This document shows positions 6,338 through 15,504 of a DNA stretch of 15,710 bases, piece by piece. The translations under genes were made by a program, and so were the position numbers. Within the stretch, counting starts at the first letter, position 1, and every line of letters starts with the position of its first letter. The notes under the pieces were generated by a model that was not told the DNA's origin, searched no databases, and saw only the letters and a program-made list of their open reading frames with translations. Origin of the DNA: RGIG1902 sp034926865 (GTDB lineage: Bacteria > Bacillota > Clostridia > Oscillospirales > Butyricicoccaceae); contig JAYFQP010000039.1 in the NCBI GenBank assembly GCA_034926865.1, forward strand, positions 1 through 15,710. Reading direction: 5' to 3'.

Positions 6338-7613
6338 TTGGGAAATAACCCCTCTTAGTGAGCTGTGCACAAAAATAGGCAGTGGAGCAACTCCGCGAGG
6401 AGGCAAGGAAGCATACAAAAACAACGGTATATCATTAATACGCAGTCAGAATGTGTTAGACTTTTCTTTCTCTTTTGATGGTATTGCTTACATTGACAAT
6501 GAGCAAGCAGATAAACTAAATAATGTTGAGGTCAATGAAAATGATGTGCTTATAAATATTACAGGTGATTCAGTTGCAAGGGTTTGCATTGTACCTAAAA
6601 ATGCACTGCCTGCTAGAGTTAATCAACATGTGGCAATAATCCGCAGCAGTCCTAAAAAACTAGACTATAGATTTTTGCTCTATTTCTTGCAGCAGAAGAA
6701 AGGCGATTTACTTTCTTTGGCAAGTGCTGGAGCAACAAGAAATGCACTCACTAAGGGCATGTTAGAACAATTTGCAATGTGGCATCCACCCTTTCCCGAG
6801 CAAAAAGCTATTGCTGAAACCCTGTCCTGCCTGGATGACAAAATCGAATTAAATAACCGCATGAACAAAAATTTTGAAGAACAGGCACAGGCAATTTTTA
6901 AAAACTGGTTTGTTGATTTTGAGCCGTTTCAAGAAGGCAAGTTTGTGGATAGTGAACTCGGTAGAATCCCCAAAGAGTGGAGAGTTGGCACACTGGGAGA
7001 ATTGGTGGAAACAACAATTGGTGGCGATTGGGGCAAGGAAAATCCTATAGGGAATTACACTCGAGAGGTATATTGCCTTCGTGGTGCAGATATACCTGAG
7101 ATAACCAAAGGTAGCAAGGGGAAAATGCCTGTGCGGTATATACTACCCAAAAACTACGCAAACAAGCAACTATGTGCTAATGACATTGTTGTAGAAATAT
7201 CCGGCGGAAGTCCAACACAATCAACAGGTCGTGTCGCGCTGATAACGCAATCGCTTTTAGAAAGATACGACAAAGGTATGATTTGCACAAATTTTTGTAG
7301 AGCTATCAAGCCAATTAGAGAATATTCATTTTTTATATTTTACATATGGCAGTATCTTTATAATAATGGCACAATGTTTAGCTATGAAAATGGAACAACA
7401 GGCATCAAAAACTTTGACATTAATGGATTTCTTTCGGAGGAGTTAGTTGTTATTCCAACGCTCGAGTCTGTTAAAGCATTTACTGACCTCGTTACGCCGT
7501 TTATCAGTGAAAACTTCAGTAACGGTTTGCAAAATCAAACCCTTGCCACCATTCGTGACAGCCTGTTGCCTAAGTTGATAAGTGGAGATTTGCTTGTACC
7601 ATTTGAGGTATAA
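6327..7613 (+). CDS. hsdS: Type I restriction-modification specificity subunit
   Basis: A 428-aa DNA-recognition subunit that tells the HsdM/HsdR complex which bipartite sequence to bind. I prefer ATG 6327, which has GGGGG (6313-6317) 9 nt upstream inside hsdM; a TTG at 6321 would add two residues. The layout is the usual two-fold one: target-recognition domain 1 at 5-155; the central conserved helix (EQKAIAETLSCLDDKIELNN, then FKNWFVDFEPF) at 158-200; domain 2 at 215-380 (IPKEWRVGTLGELVETTIGG); and a distal helix ending LLPKLISGDLLVPFEV. Both domains appear full length. No second hsdS copy, inverted repeat pair or recombinase adjoins it, so there is no sign of phase-variable shuffling. The recognition sequence cannot be read from the protein. 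Confidence 0.95.
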   Translation: MKSDWEITPLSELCTKIGSGATPRGGKEAYKNNGISLIRSQNVLDFSFSFDGIAYIDNEQADKLNNVEVNENDVLINITGDSVARVCIVPKNALPARVNQHVAIIRSSPKKLDYRFLLYFLQQKKGDLLSLASAGATRNALTKGMLEQFAMWHPPFPEQKAIAETLSCLDDKIELNNRMNKNFEEQAQAIFKNWFVDFEPFQEGKFVDSELGRIPKEWRVGTLGELVETTIGGDWGKENPIGNYTREVYCLRGADIPEITKGSKGKMPVRYILPKNYANKQLCANDIVVEISGGSPTQSTGRVALITQSLLERYDKGMICTNFCRAIKPIREYSFFIFYIWQYLYNNGTMFSYENGTTGIKNFDINGFLSEELVVIPTLESVKAFTDLVTPFISENFSNGLQNQTLATIRDSLLPKLISGDLLVPFEV

Positions 7614-7616
7614 GCT

Positions 7617-8987
7617 GTGGATACAATGAATCCAAATGAAATTTTGGTAACTAGCTTAAATTCATATATTAAAACAATCACGCGGCTTAGAATGCACTAC
7701 CTTTATAACATTCACTTATCAGATGATGAAGAAGCCGATGAAGCGCAATATTCAGCTGAACTGACAAGCGGTTTTCCACAAAAGCTGTACTTTAGAGGGC
7801 AAGCAAATAAAGACTGGCCCATTTATCCTTGCGCTTTTAGAGAAAATGCCTTGAGCTGCGAAGCAGAAATGATTCACAAGTCCTATTTGAGCAGCCCTGA
7901 CATTGTAGAAAAGCATAAAACTCCATTTGAGCGTCTAACAGTTTTACAGCATTACGAACTCGGAACAAGGTTGCTGGATATAACGGGCAACCCCCTTGTC
8001 GCCCTGTATTTTGCTTGTCAGCTATGCCATGAAAATGTTCCGCTTCACTCAGAAAGCGAAGCAATCAAAGAGCTAACAGAGCTGGGATTTTCGGAGGAAC
8101 AAATCGGTCAGTTAGTGAGCCATTTTAGCGATTGCGGTGTTACTACTTCGGAAAACAAGGATGGTGTCGTTTACTTCAAATGCGCTTATGCCGAAAATTT
8201 CAACAAAACAGAAATACAAATTCTTGCACATTTGGCAGAGCAGGACATGCGCAAAAGGTACACTATTACTGATTTGCTAGAAAGTCTAGAGAGCAAACGC
8301 ATCATAACTTCCAAAGAGGCAGAAAAGCTCAGGGCAAACCAATTTAAAAATCTGATCGGCGTGCTGCAAAGCTCTTTTTGTGTTGAGTCCAACTTTAGCA
8401 ATACTCGCTTAATAAGGCAAGATGGTTCATTTTTGATTTCTGGACATATCAATATCCGCGTTGACAAGGACGGCGTATATATTTTGGAGAAGGCCGTCGG
8501 AAATTTGAATGATCAGTTTGAATCAGAGCGTATAATTATACCAGAGGAGCACAAGGAAACCATTCTGCGAGAGCTTGATTTATACAATATCAATGAGCGA
8601 AGCCTACTCCCGGAATTGGATCATCAACTAAAATACATACAGAACAAATGTAAAGAAAACAGCTATTCCGTTCCTATATTTGAACGATTCCAAAAACTGG
8701 AATTTTCAACCAATGTTGAAAAAGAAGCAGCGCCTCAGGCCAAGATAGAAGCAATTGAGAAACCGAGAATAAGCGAAGAGTATCTGCAGTTGATAAAGCC
8801 TTACCTGACAGTGGATTGGGAGAAAAAAGAGAATTCCAGAGCTAATATTCTTTCTGCATTAAAAAGATATTTTATAAAGGATAACAAAATATCGAGGGCA
8901 GAAGCAGAACGCCGCAGTCAAGAAATTTTAGAAGATATTATTCAGGTTTATTCTGGCGAAGTGCTTGCTGAAATTGAAAAGAAGTAG
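7617..8987 (+). CDS. FRG-domain protein with an HsdR-like C-terminal docking segment
   Basis: A 456-aa protein read from GTG 7617, with GAGGT (7605-7609) 7 nt upstream inside hsdS; ATG 7626 is the alternative. Residues 55-290 carry the FRG family signature: LYFRGQANKDWPIYPCAFR (58-76, with F59-R60-G61), LQHYELGTRLLDITGNPLVA (110-129) continuing to LYFAC, and TRLIRQDGSFLI near 263-274. FRG domains occur in phage-defence and toxin-like proteins; their biochemical activity is not settled. A charged linker (365-395) leads to residues 397-445 (LTVDWEKKENSRAN, then LKRY and ERRSQEILEDI), which align with the last about 45 residues of HsdR encoded next door (RTIDWQKKESARAS, VKRL, DTIL). The gene lies 3 bp after hsdS and before hsdR. 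It may bind the same HsdM/HsdS core as HsdR. The FRG call is firm; the docking role is inferred. Confidence 0.85.
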   Translation: MDTMNPNEILVTSLNSYIKTITRLRMHYLYNIHLSDDEEADEAQYSAELTSGFPQKLYFRGQANKDWPIYPCAFRENALSCEAEMIHKSYLSSPDIVEKHKTPFERLTVLQHYELGTRLLDITGNPLVALYFACQLCHENVPLHSESEAIKELTELGFSEEQIGQLVSHFSDCGVTTSENKDGVVYFKCAYAENFNKTEIQILAHLAEQDMRKRYTITDLLESLESKRIITSKEAEKLRANQFKNLIGVLQSSFCVESNFSNTRLIRQDGSFLISGHINIRVDKDGVYILEKAVGNLNDQFESERIIIPEEHKETILRELDLYNINERSLLPELDHQLKYIQNKCKENSYSVPIFERFQKLEFSTNVEKEAAPQAKIEAIEKPRISEEYLQLIKPYLTVDWEKKENSRANILSALKRYFIKDNKISRAEAERRSQEILEDIIQVYSGEVLAEIEKK

Positions 8988-9045
8988 ATTAGCAGCGAAT
9001 TGCATATACCGGATGCGGATAAAAGTACCATTGGAGGTGGAAACT

Positions 9046-12000
9046 ATGTCCTTTACCGAAACCAACTTTGAAAACGCTGTTATTGAGCTGTTCCAAAGCA
9101 TGGGTTATACCTACCTGTATGGCCCAGATGTGGCACGCGATTATCGCTGCCCTTTGTTTCTGTCAGAGTTAGAAAACAGCCTGTTGCGGCTCAACCCTCG
9201 CTTGCCGCAGGACGCTATATCTGATGTTTTACATAAGCTGCAGAATTTTGAGGGTGGCTCGCTGGTGCAAAATAATGCCGAATTCACCGCATATCTGCAA
9301 AATGGTATTTCGGTGAAGTATTTTGAAAAAGGTGAAGAAAAAAGCGGCATTTGCTACCTTGTTGATTATGAAAATCTGGGTAAGAATAGCTTTTATGTCA
9401 TCAACCAATGGTCTTTTGAGGAAAATAGCATCAAACGTCCAGACGTTATGCTGTTTATCAACGGTTTGCCCCTTGTGCTGGTGGAGCTGAAGTCCCCCTC
9501 GCGTGAGGAAACTAATGCTTCGGAAGCCTACCTGCAAATCCGCAATTATATGCATGAGATTCCCTCGTTGTTTACATACAATATGGTCTGTGTGATGAGC
9601 GATCAACTCACTAGTAAGGCAGGCACCATTTCCAGCGGCGAAAACCGCTATATGGAGTGGAAAACCAAGGACGGCAGCTACGAAAACACCCGCTACGCTC
9701 AGTTTGACACATTTTTTGAGGGCATGTTTGACAAAGCAAGGTTTCTCGATATCCTAAAAAATTTTATCTGCTTTTCTAATGATGGCAAGGAGCAAATTAA
9801 AATTCTTGCCGGCTATCATCAGTATTTTGCAGTGAAGAAAGCCGTGGAAAGTACCGTGTCCGCCACCCAAACCGATGGTAAGGGCGGTGTGTTTTGGCAT
9901 ACCCAAGGTAGCGGGAAGAGTCTGTCTATGGTGTTTTATGCCCATCTGTTACAAGCACGACTGGATAGCCCAACCATCGTTGTGCTGACGGATCGCAACG
10001 ATCTGGACGACCAGCTTTACAGCCAATTTTCCAAATGCAAGGATTTTCTGCGGCAAACGCCGGTTCAGGCTACCTGTCGGAAAATTACCGAAAGCAGCAC
10101 CAAGGAAGATGTTGGCTTAAAGGATTATCTGTTTTCCAGACAGGCGAACGGAATTATCTTTACCACCATGCAGAAGTTCGAGGAATCGGACGAACCGCTC
10201 TCTGAGCGTCGTAACATCATCGTCATGGCGGATGAGGCACACCGAGGGCAGTATGGCTTAAAAGAAAAGGTAACCCAAAGTGGCGAAATCAAAATTGGCA
10301 CCGCACGCAAAATTCGCAACAGTCTGCCCGGCGCAACCTATATCGGCTTTACCGGCACGCCTATTTCCTCTAAGGACCGCAGCACCCGCGAGGTGTTCGG
10401 TGACTATATTGATGTATACGACATGACTCAGGCGGTCGAGGATGGTGCCACCCGTCCGGTTTACTACGAGAGCCGTGTGATTAAGCTTAAGCTTGATGAA
10501 AAAGTTCTACGACAACTAGACGACCAGTACGAGGAATTTGCACAACTTACAGATGACTACACCATCGAGCAAAGCAAAAAAGATCTTGCAAAAATGGATG
10601 CAGTGCTGGGCGCTGAACAAACCATTCATTCATTAGTTTCCGATATTATAGAGCATTACGAAAACTATCGTGCGAATCTTTTGACAGGCAAAGCTATGAT
10701 TGTGGCGTACTCCCGCGACATTGCAATGCAAATATATTCAGAAATGTTGGCTTTGCGACCTGACTGGCAGGAAAAAGTGAAGGTGGTCATTACCGAAACC
10801 AACAAAGACCCCGAAGACTGGCGCCCTATCATAGGCAACAAAAAGTATAAGGAAGAACTGGCTCGTAAGTTCAAAGACAACGACGATCCAATGAAAATTG
10901 CCATTGTGGTGGATATGTGGTTGACAGGTTTTGATGTGCCAAGTCTTGCCACCATGTATGTGTACAAGCCCATGGCAGGGCACAATCTGATGCAGGCCAT
11001 TGCGCGCGTTAACCGTGTGTTTACCGACAAAGAGGGCGGTTTGGTAGTGGACTATGTGGGTATTGCGTCTGCGCTCAAGCAAGCAATGAACGACTACACC
11101 AACCGTGATAAATCCAACTACAGCAACACAGATATTAAAAATATGGCATACCCCAAGTTTTTGGAAAAGCTGTCAGTATGCAAGCAATTATTCCATGGCT
11201 TTGACTATTCCGTGTTCGCAACCGGCACTGACCTGCAACGTGCAAACCAGCTCACCGATGCTGTAAACTTCATCATTGCCCCGGATAAAGCTGAAACACA
11301 AAAGCTTTTCATCAAGGAGGCTCTGCTCTTGCGGCAGGCTTTGTCCCTCTGCGCCAGCATGGCATCTGCCGAACAACGGCTAGAGGCGGCATTCTTCGAG
11401 GCTGTGCGCACGATGGTGGTTCGCCTGTCGCAAAATGGCGGCAGAGCGATCTCCCTCAAGGAGATCAACCACACCATCAACGAACTGCTTAGCCAGAGCG
11501 TTCACAGTGATGGAGTCATCAACCTGTTTGCCGATGTTAAAGAGGAGTTCTCCCTCTTTGACCCTAAATTTTTGGAAGAAATCGGTGCAATGAAGCAAAA
11601 AAACCTTGCCATCGAGATTCTCAAAAAACTGCTTAACGAACAGGTGAAACTGTATAGTAAAACAAATCTGGTGAAGTCCGAGAAGTTCTCGGAAAAGCTT
11701 CAGCGATTGATGAACTCCTATATTAACGGGTTGATTTCTAATGAGGAAGTCATTGAGGAACTGAAAAAGTTGGCCCAAGAAATGGCACAGGCCAACGATG
11801 AAAGCAACTCCCTCGGTTTATCGCCGGAGGAGCTGGCGTTTTATGATGCATTGACCAAGCCGCAGGCGGTGAAGGACTTTTACAACAGCGACGTGCTTAT
11901 AGAAATGACACGTGAGCTAACAGAGGAGCTACGCAAAAATCGCACCATTGACTGGCAAAAGAAAGAGAGTGCCAGGGCTAGCATGCGCAAGTTGGTTAAG

Positions 12001-12096
12001 CGGCTTCTTAAGCGATACAAATATCCACCGGATGGCGTGGAGGATGCAATGGACACCATACTGCGTCAGTGTGAGCAGTGGGTGGACAACGACTAA
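9046..12096 (+). CDS. hsdR: Type I restriction enzyme motor and nuclease subunit
   Basis: A 1016-aa ATP-dependent translocase and endonuclease that cuts unmodified DNA away from the recognition site. ATG 9046 is chosen because GGAGG (9033-9037) lies 8 nt before it; the frame is open upstream to 8965, but MSFTETNFENAVIELF is the normal family N-terminus. The nuclease site is D133 (KRPDVML) with VELKSP (E147-x-K149). Helicase motifs in order: HTQGSGKS (285-292, Walker A), VVLTDRNDLDDQL, DEAH (396-399), GFTGTP, and GFDVPSLATMY followed by QAIARVNRVF. All are intact. The C-terminal helical region ends with RTIDWQKKESARAS and KRLLKRYKYP, believed to contact the methyltransferase. A 58-bp gap separates it from the FRG gene. 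Family and completeness are clear. Confidence 0.97.
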   Translation: MSFTETNFENAVIELFQSMGYTYLYGPDVARDYRCPLFLSELENSLLRLNPRLPQDAISDVLHKLQNFEGGSLVQNNAEFTAYLQNGISVKYFEKGEEKSGICYLVDYENLGKNSFYVINQWSFEENSIKRPDVMLFINGLPLVLVELKSPSREETNASEAYLQIRNYMHEIPSLFTYNMVCVMSDQLTSKAGTISSGENRYMEWKTKDGSYENTRYAQFDTFFEGMFDKARFLDILKNFICFSNDGKEQIKILAGYHQYFAVKKAVESTVSATQTDGKGGVFWHTQGSGKSLSMVFYAHLLQARLDSPTIVVLTDRNDLDDQLYSQFSKCKDFLRQTPVQATCRKITESSTKEDVGLKDYLFSRQANGIIFTTMQKFEESDEPLSERRNIIVMADEAHRGQYGLKEKVTQSGEIKIGTARKIRNSLPGATYIGFTGTPISSKDRSTREVFGDYIDVYDMTQAVEDGATRPVYYESRVIKLKLDEKVLRQLDDQYEEFAQLTDDYTIEQSKKDLAKMDAVLGAEQTIHSLVSDIIEHYENYRANLLTGKAMIVAYSRDIAMQIYSEMLALRPDWQEKVKVVITETNKDPEDWRPIIGNKKYKEELARKFKDNDDPMKIAIVVDMWLTGFDVPSLATMYVYKPMAGHNLMQAIARVNRVFTDKEGGLVVDYVGIASALKQAMNDYTNRDKSNYSNTDIKNMAYPKFLEKLSVCKQLFHGFDYSVFATGTDLQRANQLTDAVNFIIAPDKAETQKLFIKEALLLRQALSLCASMASAEQRLEAAFFEAVRTMVVRLSQNGGRAISLKEINHTINELLSQSVHSDGVINLFADVKEEFSLFDPKFLEEIGAMKQKNLAIEILKKLLNEQVKLYSKTNLVKSEKFSEKLQRLMNSYINGLISNEEVIEELKKLAQEMAQANDESNSLGLSPEELAFYDALTKPQAVKDFYNSDVLIEMTRELTEELRKNRTIDWQKKESARASMRKLVKRLLKRYKYPPDGVEDAMDTILRQCEQWVDND

Positions 12097-12117
12097 TATA
12101 GACAGCAGGTGTAGCAG

Positions 12118-14187
12118 ATGGATGCGAAAAAAGGCAATATTTTCGAAATACTCAATGGTTATCGACAGTTTATTATTCCTGTGTATCAGCGTACCTACAG
12201 CTGGGAACTTGCGCAATGTGAGAAATTGTGGAAAGACATTGTGAGTATGCAAAAGGAAAATCGCACAGGACATTTTGTCGGTTCCATTGTCAATGTGGCC
12301 GAGCAGGTTATGCCTACCGGTGTGCAGAAATTTATGATTATTGACGGACAGCAGCGTATGACCACGCTAACTCTTCTGCTAATCGCATTGCGAGATTATG
12401 CCCTCAAAAATCCGCAGGATCAGACTGTCAATGCGCCGATGATCACCGACATGTGTCTGAAAAACACCTATCAACAAGGTGATGACCGTTTCAAAATGCT
12501 ACTTACTCAGTCTGACCGTCAAACACTTATTGCGCTGGTTGACTTTTTGCCAAATGAGAATGACGCATCTAGACGCTTAATTGCAAACTACAACTACTTT
12601 GCAGATAAAATAATGAGCAAGGAGATTCCTCCACAGGAGATTTATGAAGCCATAGGTAAATTGCAAATTGTAAATATTACATTAGACAGAGCAGTGGATG
12701 ATCCACAATTGATTTTTGAAAGTCTCAACAGCACTGGTATGGATTTGTCCCAATCCGACCTTATCCGCAATTACATACTGATGGGACTTCAGCCACAAGA
12801 GCAAATAATTATATACGAGTCTATCTGGCACCCCATGGAAAAACTGTTCGGGTATGAAAAACAAAGTGACCTTATGGATAAGTTTTTTCGTGATTATCTC
12901 ACTTATAAAAATGGCAGGATACCCAATCTTAACAAGATATATGATGAGTTTAAGTCTTACCACGTTAATTGTGGGTTCTCTAGCATTGCCGAGTTTTGCA
13001 AAGATATTTTCAACTGCGCCGTGTGCTACACGAATATTTCTTTTTCAAAGTCTGGACATCCAGAGCTGAACAAGGCATTTGCAGAAATCAAAACGCTGCA
13101 AATGGATGTTGTTTATCCGTTCCTGTTAAAGGTACATGTTGACTTTAATAAGCAACTTATTTCGTTGGAGGAATTTACGGAAATTTCGAACCTCTGTATA
13201 AGCTATATTGTGCGACGTGCAATTTGCGGCACCCCTACCAATTCCTTGAATAAAACTTTTGCGACTCTCAAGAACGCCATTCGTACGGAGTGCTATATTG
13301 AATCCTTTAAGGCGGCAATGATTGCGATGGATTCCTATAAGGCTTATCCAACGGATGATGAATTTATGGCAGCATTAGCGCTCAAAGATATTTATAATAT
13401 GCGTATTAGAAATTATATTTTAGGAAAAATTGAAAGCTATCAAAACAAATCGCCAATCATCGTATCAAACTATACTATCGAGCATATTATGCCGCAAAAT
13501 CCAAGGCTGTCTGTGGAATGGCAATCAGCACTGGGCAAGGATTGGAAGGAGATACAAAAGAGGTATCTTCATACTATCGGAAATTTGACACTTACAGCAT
13601 ACAATACTGAGATGAGCGATAAGTCATTTTTGGAAAAGTTGGAAATGAGCGGCGGATTCAAACAAAGCGGACTGCGAATTAATAGTTTCCTGATAACCCA
13701 AACCACTTGGAATGAGCAACTAATTATGGAACGCGCACATCTCTTGAGCGATATCTGTCGTCATGTTTGGGGATATCCGCAGTTAGACGATTCCGTCTTA
13801 GAAAAATATAAACCCGAAACAAAAGCAGTTAAGGTGTATAGTTTGAATGACTACGAGTACCTGAATTCCTTTACTGAAATGCTATTTGAGCAACTCAATA
13901 AGCATATTCTCAGTATTTCTTCTGATGTAAAGCGAGAATTTAAGAAGCTTTATGTTGCATATAAAGCGGACACTAATTTTGTCGATGTTGTCATTCAAAA
14001 ATCGCGTCTGCGTTTGGCCATCAATATGCGCTTTGACGATGTGCATGATCCTAAAGGCTTATGCAAGAACATTACCGATGTAGGCAGATGGGGCAACGGC
14101 GATGTGGAATTATTCTTTGAAAGTCTATCACAACTTGATGATGTCATGGACATTATCGAGCAATCATACAACAAACAAACTACTTAA
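12118..14187 (+). CDS. GmrSD/BrxU-like type IV modification-dependent restriction enzyme (DUF262-DUF1524-DUF5655)
   Basis: A 689-aa single-chain enzyme of the GmrSD family, members of which cut phage DNA carrying modified cytosines and use nucleotides through DUF262. The N-terminal DUF262 domain shows FIIPVYQRTYSW (18-29), IDGQQRMTTL (75-84, D76-G77-Q78-Q79-R80) and FESLNSTGMDLSQSDLIRNY (about 200-219). The DUF1524 HNH nuclease domain has TIEHIMPQN (453-461, with E455 and H456) and IGNLTLTAYN (487-496). The last 120 residues resemble DUF5655. Key motifs are intact and the length is full. ATG 12118 follows a modest ribosome site (CAGGTG, 12105-12110) only 21 bp after hsdR, so it is probably the last gene of the same transcript. 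It would complement the type I system by attacking DNA that evades it through modification. The actual substrate is unknown. Confidence 0.9.
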   Translation: MDAKKGNIFEILNGYRQFIIPVYQRTYSWELAQCEKLWKDIVSMQKENRTGHFVGSIVNVAEQVMPTGVQKFMIIDGQQRMTTLTLLLIALRDYALKNPQDQTVNAPMITDMCLKNTYQQGDDRFKMLLTQSDRQTLIALVDFLPNENDASRRLIANYNYFADKIMSKEIPPQEIYEAIGKLQIVNITLDRAVDDPQLIFESLNSTGMDLSQSDLIRNYILMGLQPQEQIIIYESIWHPMEKLFGYEKQSDLMDKFFRDYLTYKNGRIPNLNKIYDEFKSYHVNCGFSSIAEFCKDIFNCAVCYTNISFSKSGHPELNKAFAEIKTLQMDVVYPFLLKVHVDFNKQLISLEEFTEISNLCISYIVRRAICGTPTNSLNKTFATLKNAIRTECYIESFKAAMIAMDSYKAYPTDDEFMAALALKDIYNMRIRNYILGKIESYQNKSPIIVSNYTIEHIMPQNPRLSVEWQSALGKDWKEIQKRYLHTIGNLTLTAYNTEMSDKSFLEKLEMSGGFKQSGLRINSFLITQTTWNEQLIMERAHLLSDICRHVWGYPQLDDSVLEKYKPETKAVKVYSLNDYEYLNSFTEMLFEQLNKHILSISSDVKREFKKLYVAYKADTNFVDVVIQKSRLRLAINMRFDDVHDPKGLCKNITDVGRWGNGDVELFFESLSQLDDVMDIIEQSYNKQTT

Positions 14188-14241
14188 GAATAGCCATTAA
14201 AGAACAATAACAAATTGCATCTGACATACTATCTAAAAACG

Positions 14242-14289
14242 AAAAAGCCGCCCGGCCATCCATCTGGAATCAAGACGGCAGGGCGGCTT
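14242..14289 (-). terminator. Rho-independent terminator of the mobilisation genes
   Basis: A perfect 9-bp stem (14245-14253 AAGCCGCCC with 14281-14289 GGGCGGCTT) with a 27-nt loop. On the minus strand it is followed by a U-rich tail (CTTTTTCGTTTTT). It lies 15 bp beyond the end of the leftward 70-aa gene. On the plus strand the tail is only CTTAG, so it is a poor stop for the convergent defence transcript. Confidence 0.7.
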
Positions 14290-14304
14290 AGATGTCTTCC
14301 GCTT

Positions 14305-14517
14305 TCAGACAATCTTCTTCTGCGCTAATCGGCCTTGCAGATAATCAACCGTGTCCTGCAACCAGTCGGGTGTTTCGGCGCGTTTCCATTCACCGATGAG
14401 ATTGCGGTAACGCTCCAATTCCTCCTGAGTTTCACTTCCCGTTCTAAGAAAACGAGGACAAACAATATCGGCGGTTATTTCATTACTATCTGTGTCAATC
14501 GTGATATAATACTTCAT
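14305..14517 (-). CDS. Small protein of unknown function downstream of the relaxase
   Basis: A 70-aa protein (MKYYITIDTDSNEITADIVC at the start) that I do not recognise. It is acidic and hydrophilic with no membrane segment. The first 20 residues suggest two beta strands, and 28-65 look helical (ETQEELERYRNLIGEWKRAE, then WLQDTVDYLQGRL). AGGAGG overlaps the relaxase stop codon and sits 8 nt before ATG 14517, so translation is probably coupled to the relaxase. It is followed at once by a terminator. It is likely an accessory mobilisation or maintenance protein, but this rests only on position. Confidence 0.72.
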   Translation of the reverse strand: MKYYITIDTDSNEITADIVCPRFLRTGSETQEELERYRNLIGEWKRAETPDWLQDTVDYLQGRLAQKKIV

Positions 14518-14529
14518 ATTCCGTTCCTC

Positions 14530-15504
14530 CTAAAATGTTTGGGTTTGTTCCTGATTTTGCTGTTCATGCTCATAGCGAGCTATGAGTTCTTCCCGCAGGG
14601 ATTCGGGGATAGATTGAATGAAATTCTGGTACTCCCGCAGCTCATAAATCAGAGACTGGCCCTCCTGCAGTTCCTTCTGCAGCGCCCACTGCGCTCGCTC
14701 CGTCTCAAGGCGATACACAGATTCATTCTCCTTGAAAATTTTAAGCTGGTCATCATAGGGCTTAAGCTTTGACTCAAAAGCGTTGATTCGCGGATACCAG
14801 TCCATTAGCAGCTTCAACACTTTTTCTTTCTGCTTACCGGCATTAAACGTGCCGATATTTTCAATCTCGGTACGGATCTCAGTCATCTCGTCTGTCAGGC
14901 GGTGCGCCTGCTTATAAAGCCAAGTCGGAATGTGCTTCCGCTTGGTAGCGGCGGCGGCTTGGCCACGCTCCAGCTCCGGGAACTCCGCCGACATGTGATC
15001 GTGAAACTTGTCCTGCCACTCAACCAATTTGTCACGCCCACCCATAACCTCCTTGGCCGAAAGGCGCTTGTCCTTTGTCAGCGGCACGAAGCAGATGTGC
15101 ATGTGCGGATTGTGCTCGTCCATATGAACTACGGCGGAGAAAATGTTTTCCTCGCCAATCTCGCGTTTGAGAAACTCAAGCGCGTGCTCAAAATAAAACC
15201 GCACCCGATCCTCCGACAGCCCAGCGAGAAACTTCGGCGTCGCGGTGATGATAGTGTCGATGAACTTTACACTGTCTTTCCGCACCTTCAATTTTGGATT
15301 TTCTTTCTGTGCTTTCTCAATGCGGGTCTGAATCTCACCGTAGTATTGCAGGCGTGGCTGGACGAGATGATAGTTGAGATGAGAACGCTCCCTATCAATG
15401 TCGGGGTTGCTGCCATAACGCTCCTTCTTCCGCTCGTGATGCTTTTCGATGGCGGTCGCGGGGCCGCCCTTTCGTTTTTCAAATCGCATAATCGCGTAGG
15501 GCAT
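14530..15504 (-). CDS. mobV: MobV-family relaxase (Pre/MobM-like plasmid recombination protein)
   Basis: A 324-aa relaxase that would nick one strand at oriT and remain attached to the 5' end during conjugative transfer. The start MPYAIMRFEKRKGGPATAIE leads into KHHER, where H22 aligns with the nucleophile His22 of pMV158 MobM. RSHLNYHLV (40-48) is the conserved family motif, and VHMDEHNPHMH (126-136) is the metal-binding HxDExxPHxH motif. Residues 200-324 are mostly helical and likely coiled coil, with a Q/E-rich tail. GGAGT lies 8 nt before ATG 15504. It is shorter than some Pre proteins, but the catalytic half is complete. No coupling protein or type IV secretion gene is in view, so the element appears mobilisable rather than self-transmissible within what is shown. 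Confidence 0.92.
   Translation of the reverse strand: MPYAIMRFEKRKGGPATAIEKHHERKKERYGSNPDIDRERSHLNYHLVQPRLQYYGEIQTRIEKAQKENPKLKVRKDSVKFIDTIITATPKFLAGLSEDRVRFYFEHALEFLKREIGEENIFSAVVHMDEHNPHMHICFVPLTKDKRLSAKEVMGGRDKLVEWQDKFHDHMSAEFPELERGQAAAATKRKHIPTWLYKQAHRLTDEMTEIRTEIENIGTFNAGKQKEKVLKLLMDWYPRINAFESKLKPYDDQLKIFKENESVYRLETERAQWALQKELQEGQSLIYELREYQNFIQSIPESLREELIARYEHEQQNQEQTQTF

Noticed and set aside
6327..7613. Possible phase-variable hsdS
   Set aside because: There is no second hsdS fragment, no inverted repeats shared with another gene and no local invertase; the integrase at the left belongs to the element.
8965..9045. Upstream extension of HsdR to 8965, overlapping the FRG gene
   Set aside because: The extension has no family-like sequence, and GGAGG sits 8 nt before ATG 9046, where the normal HsdR N-terminus begins.
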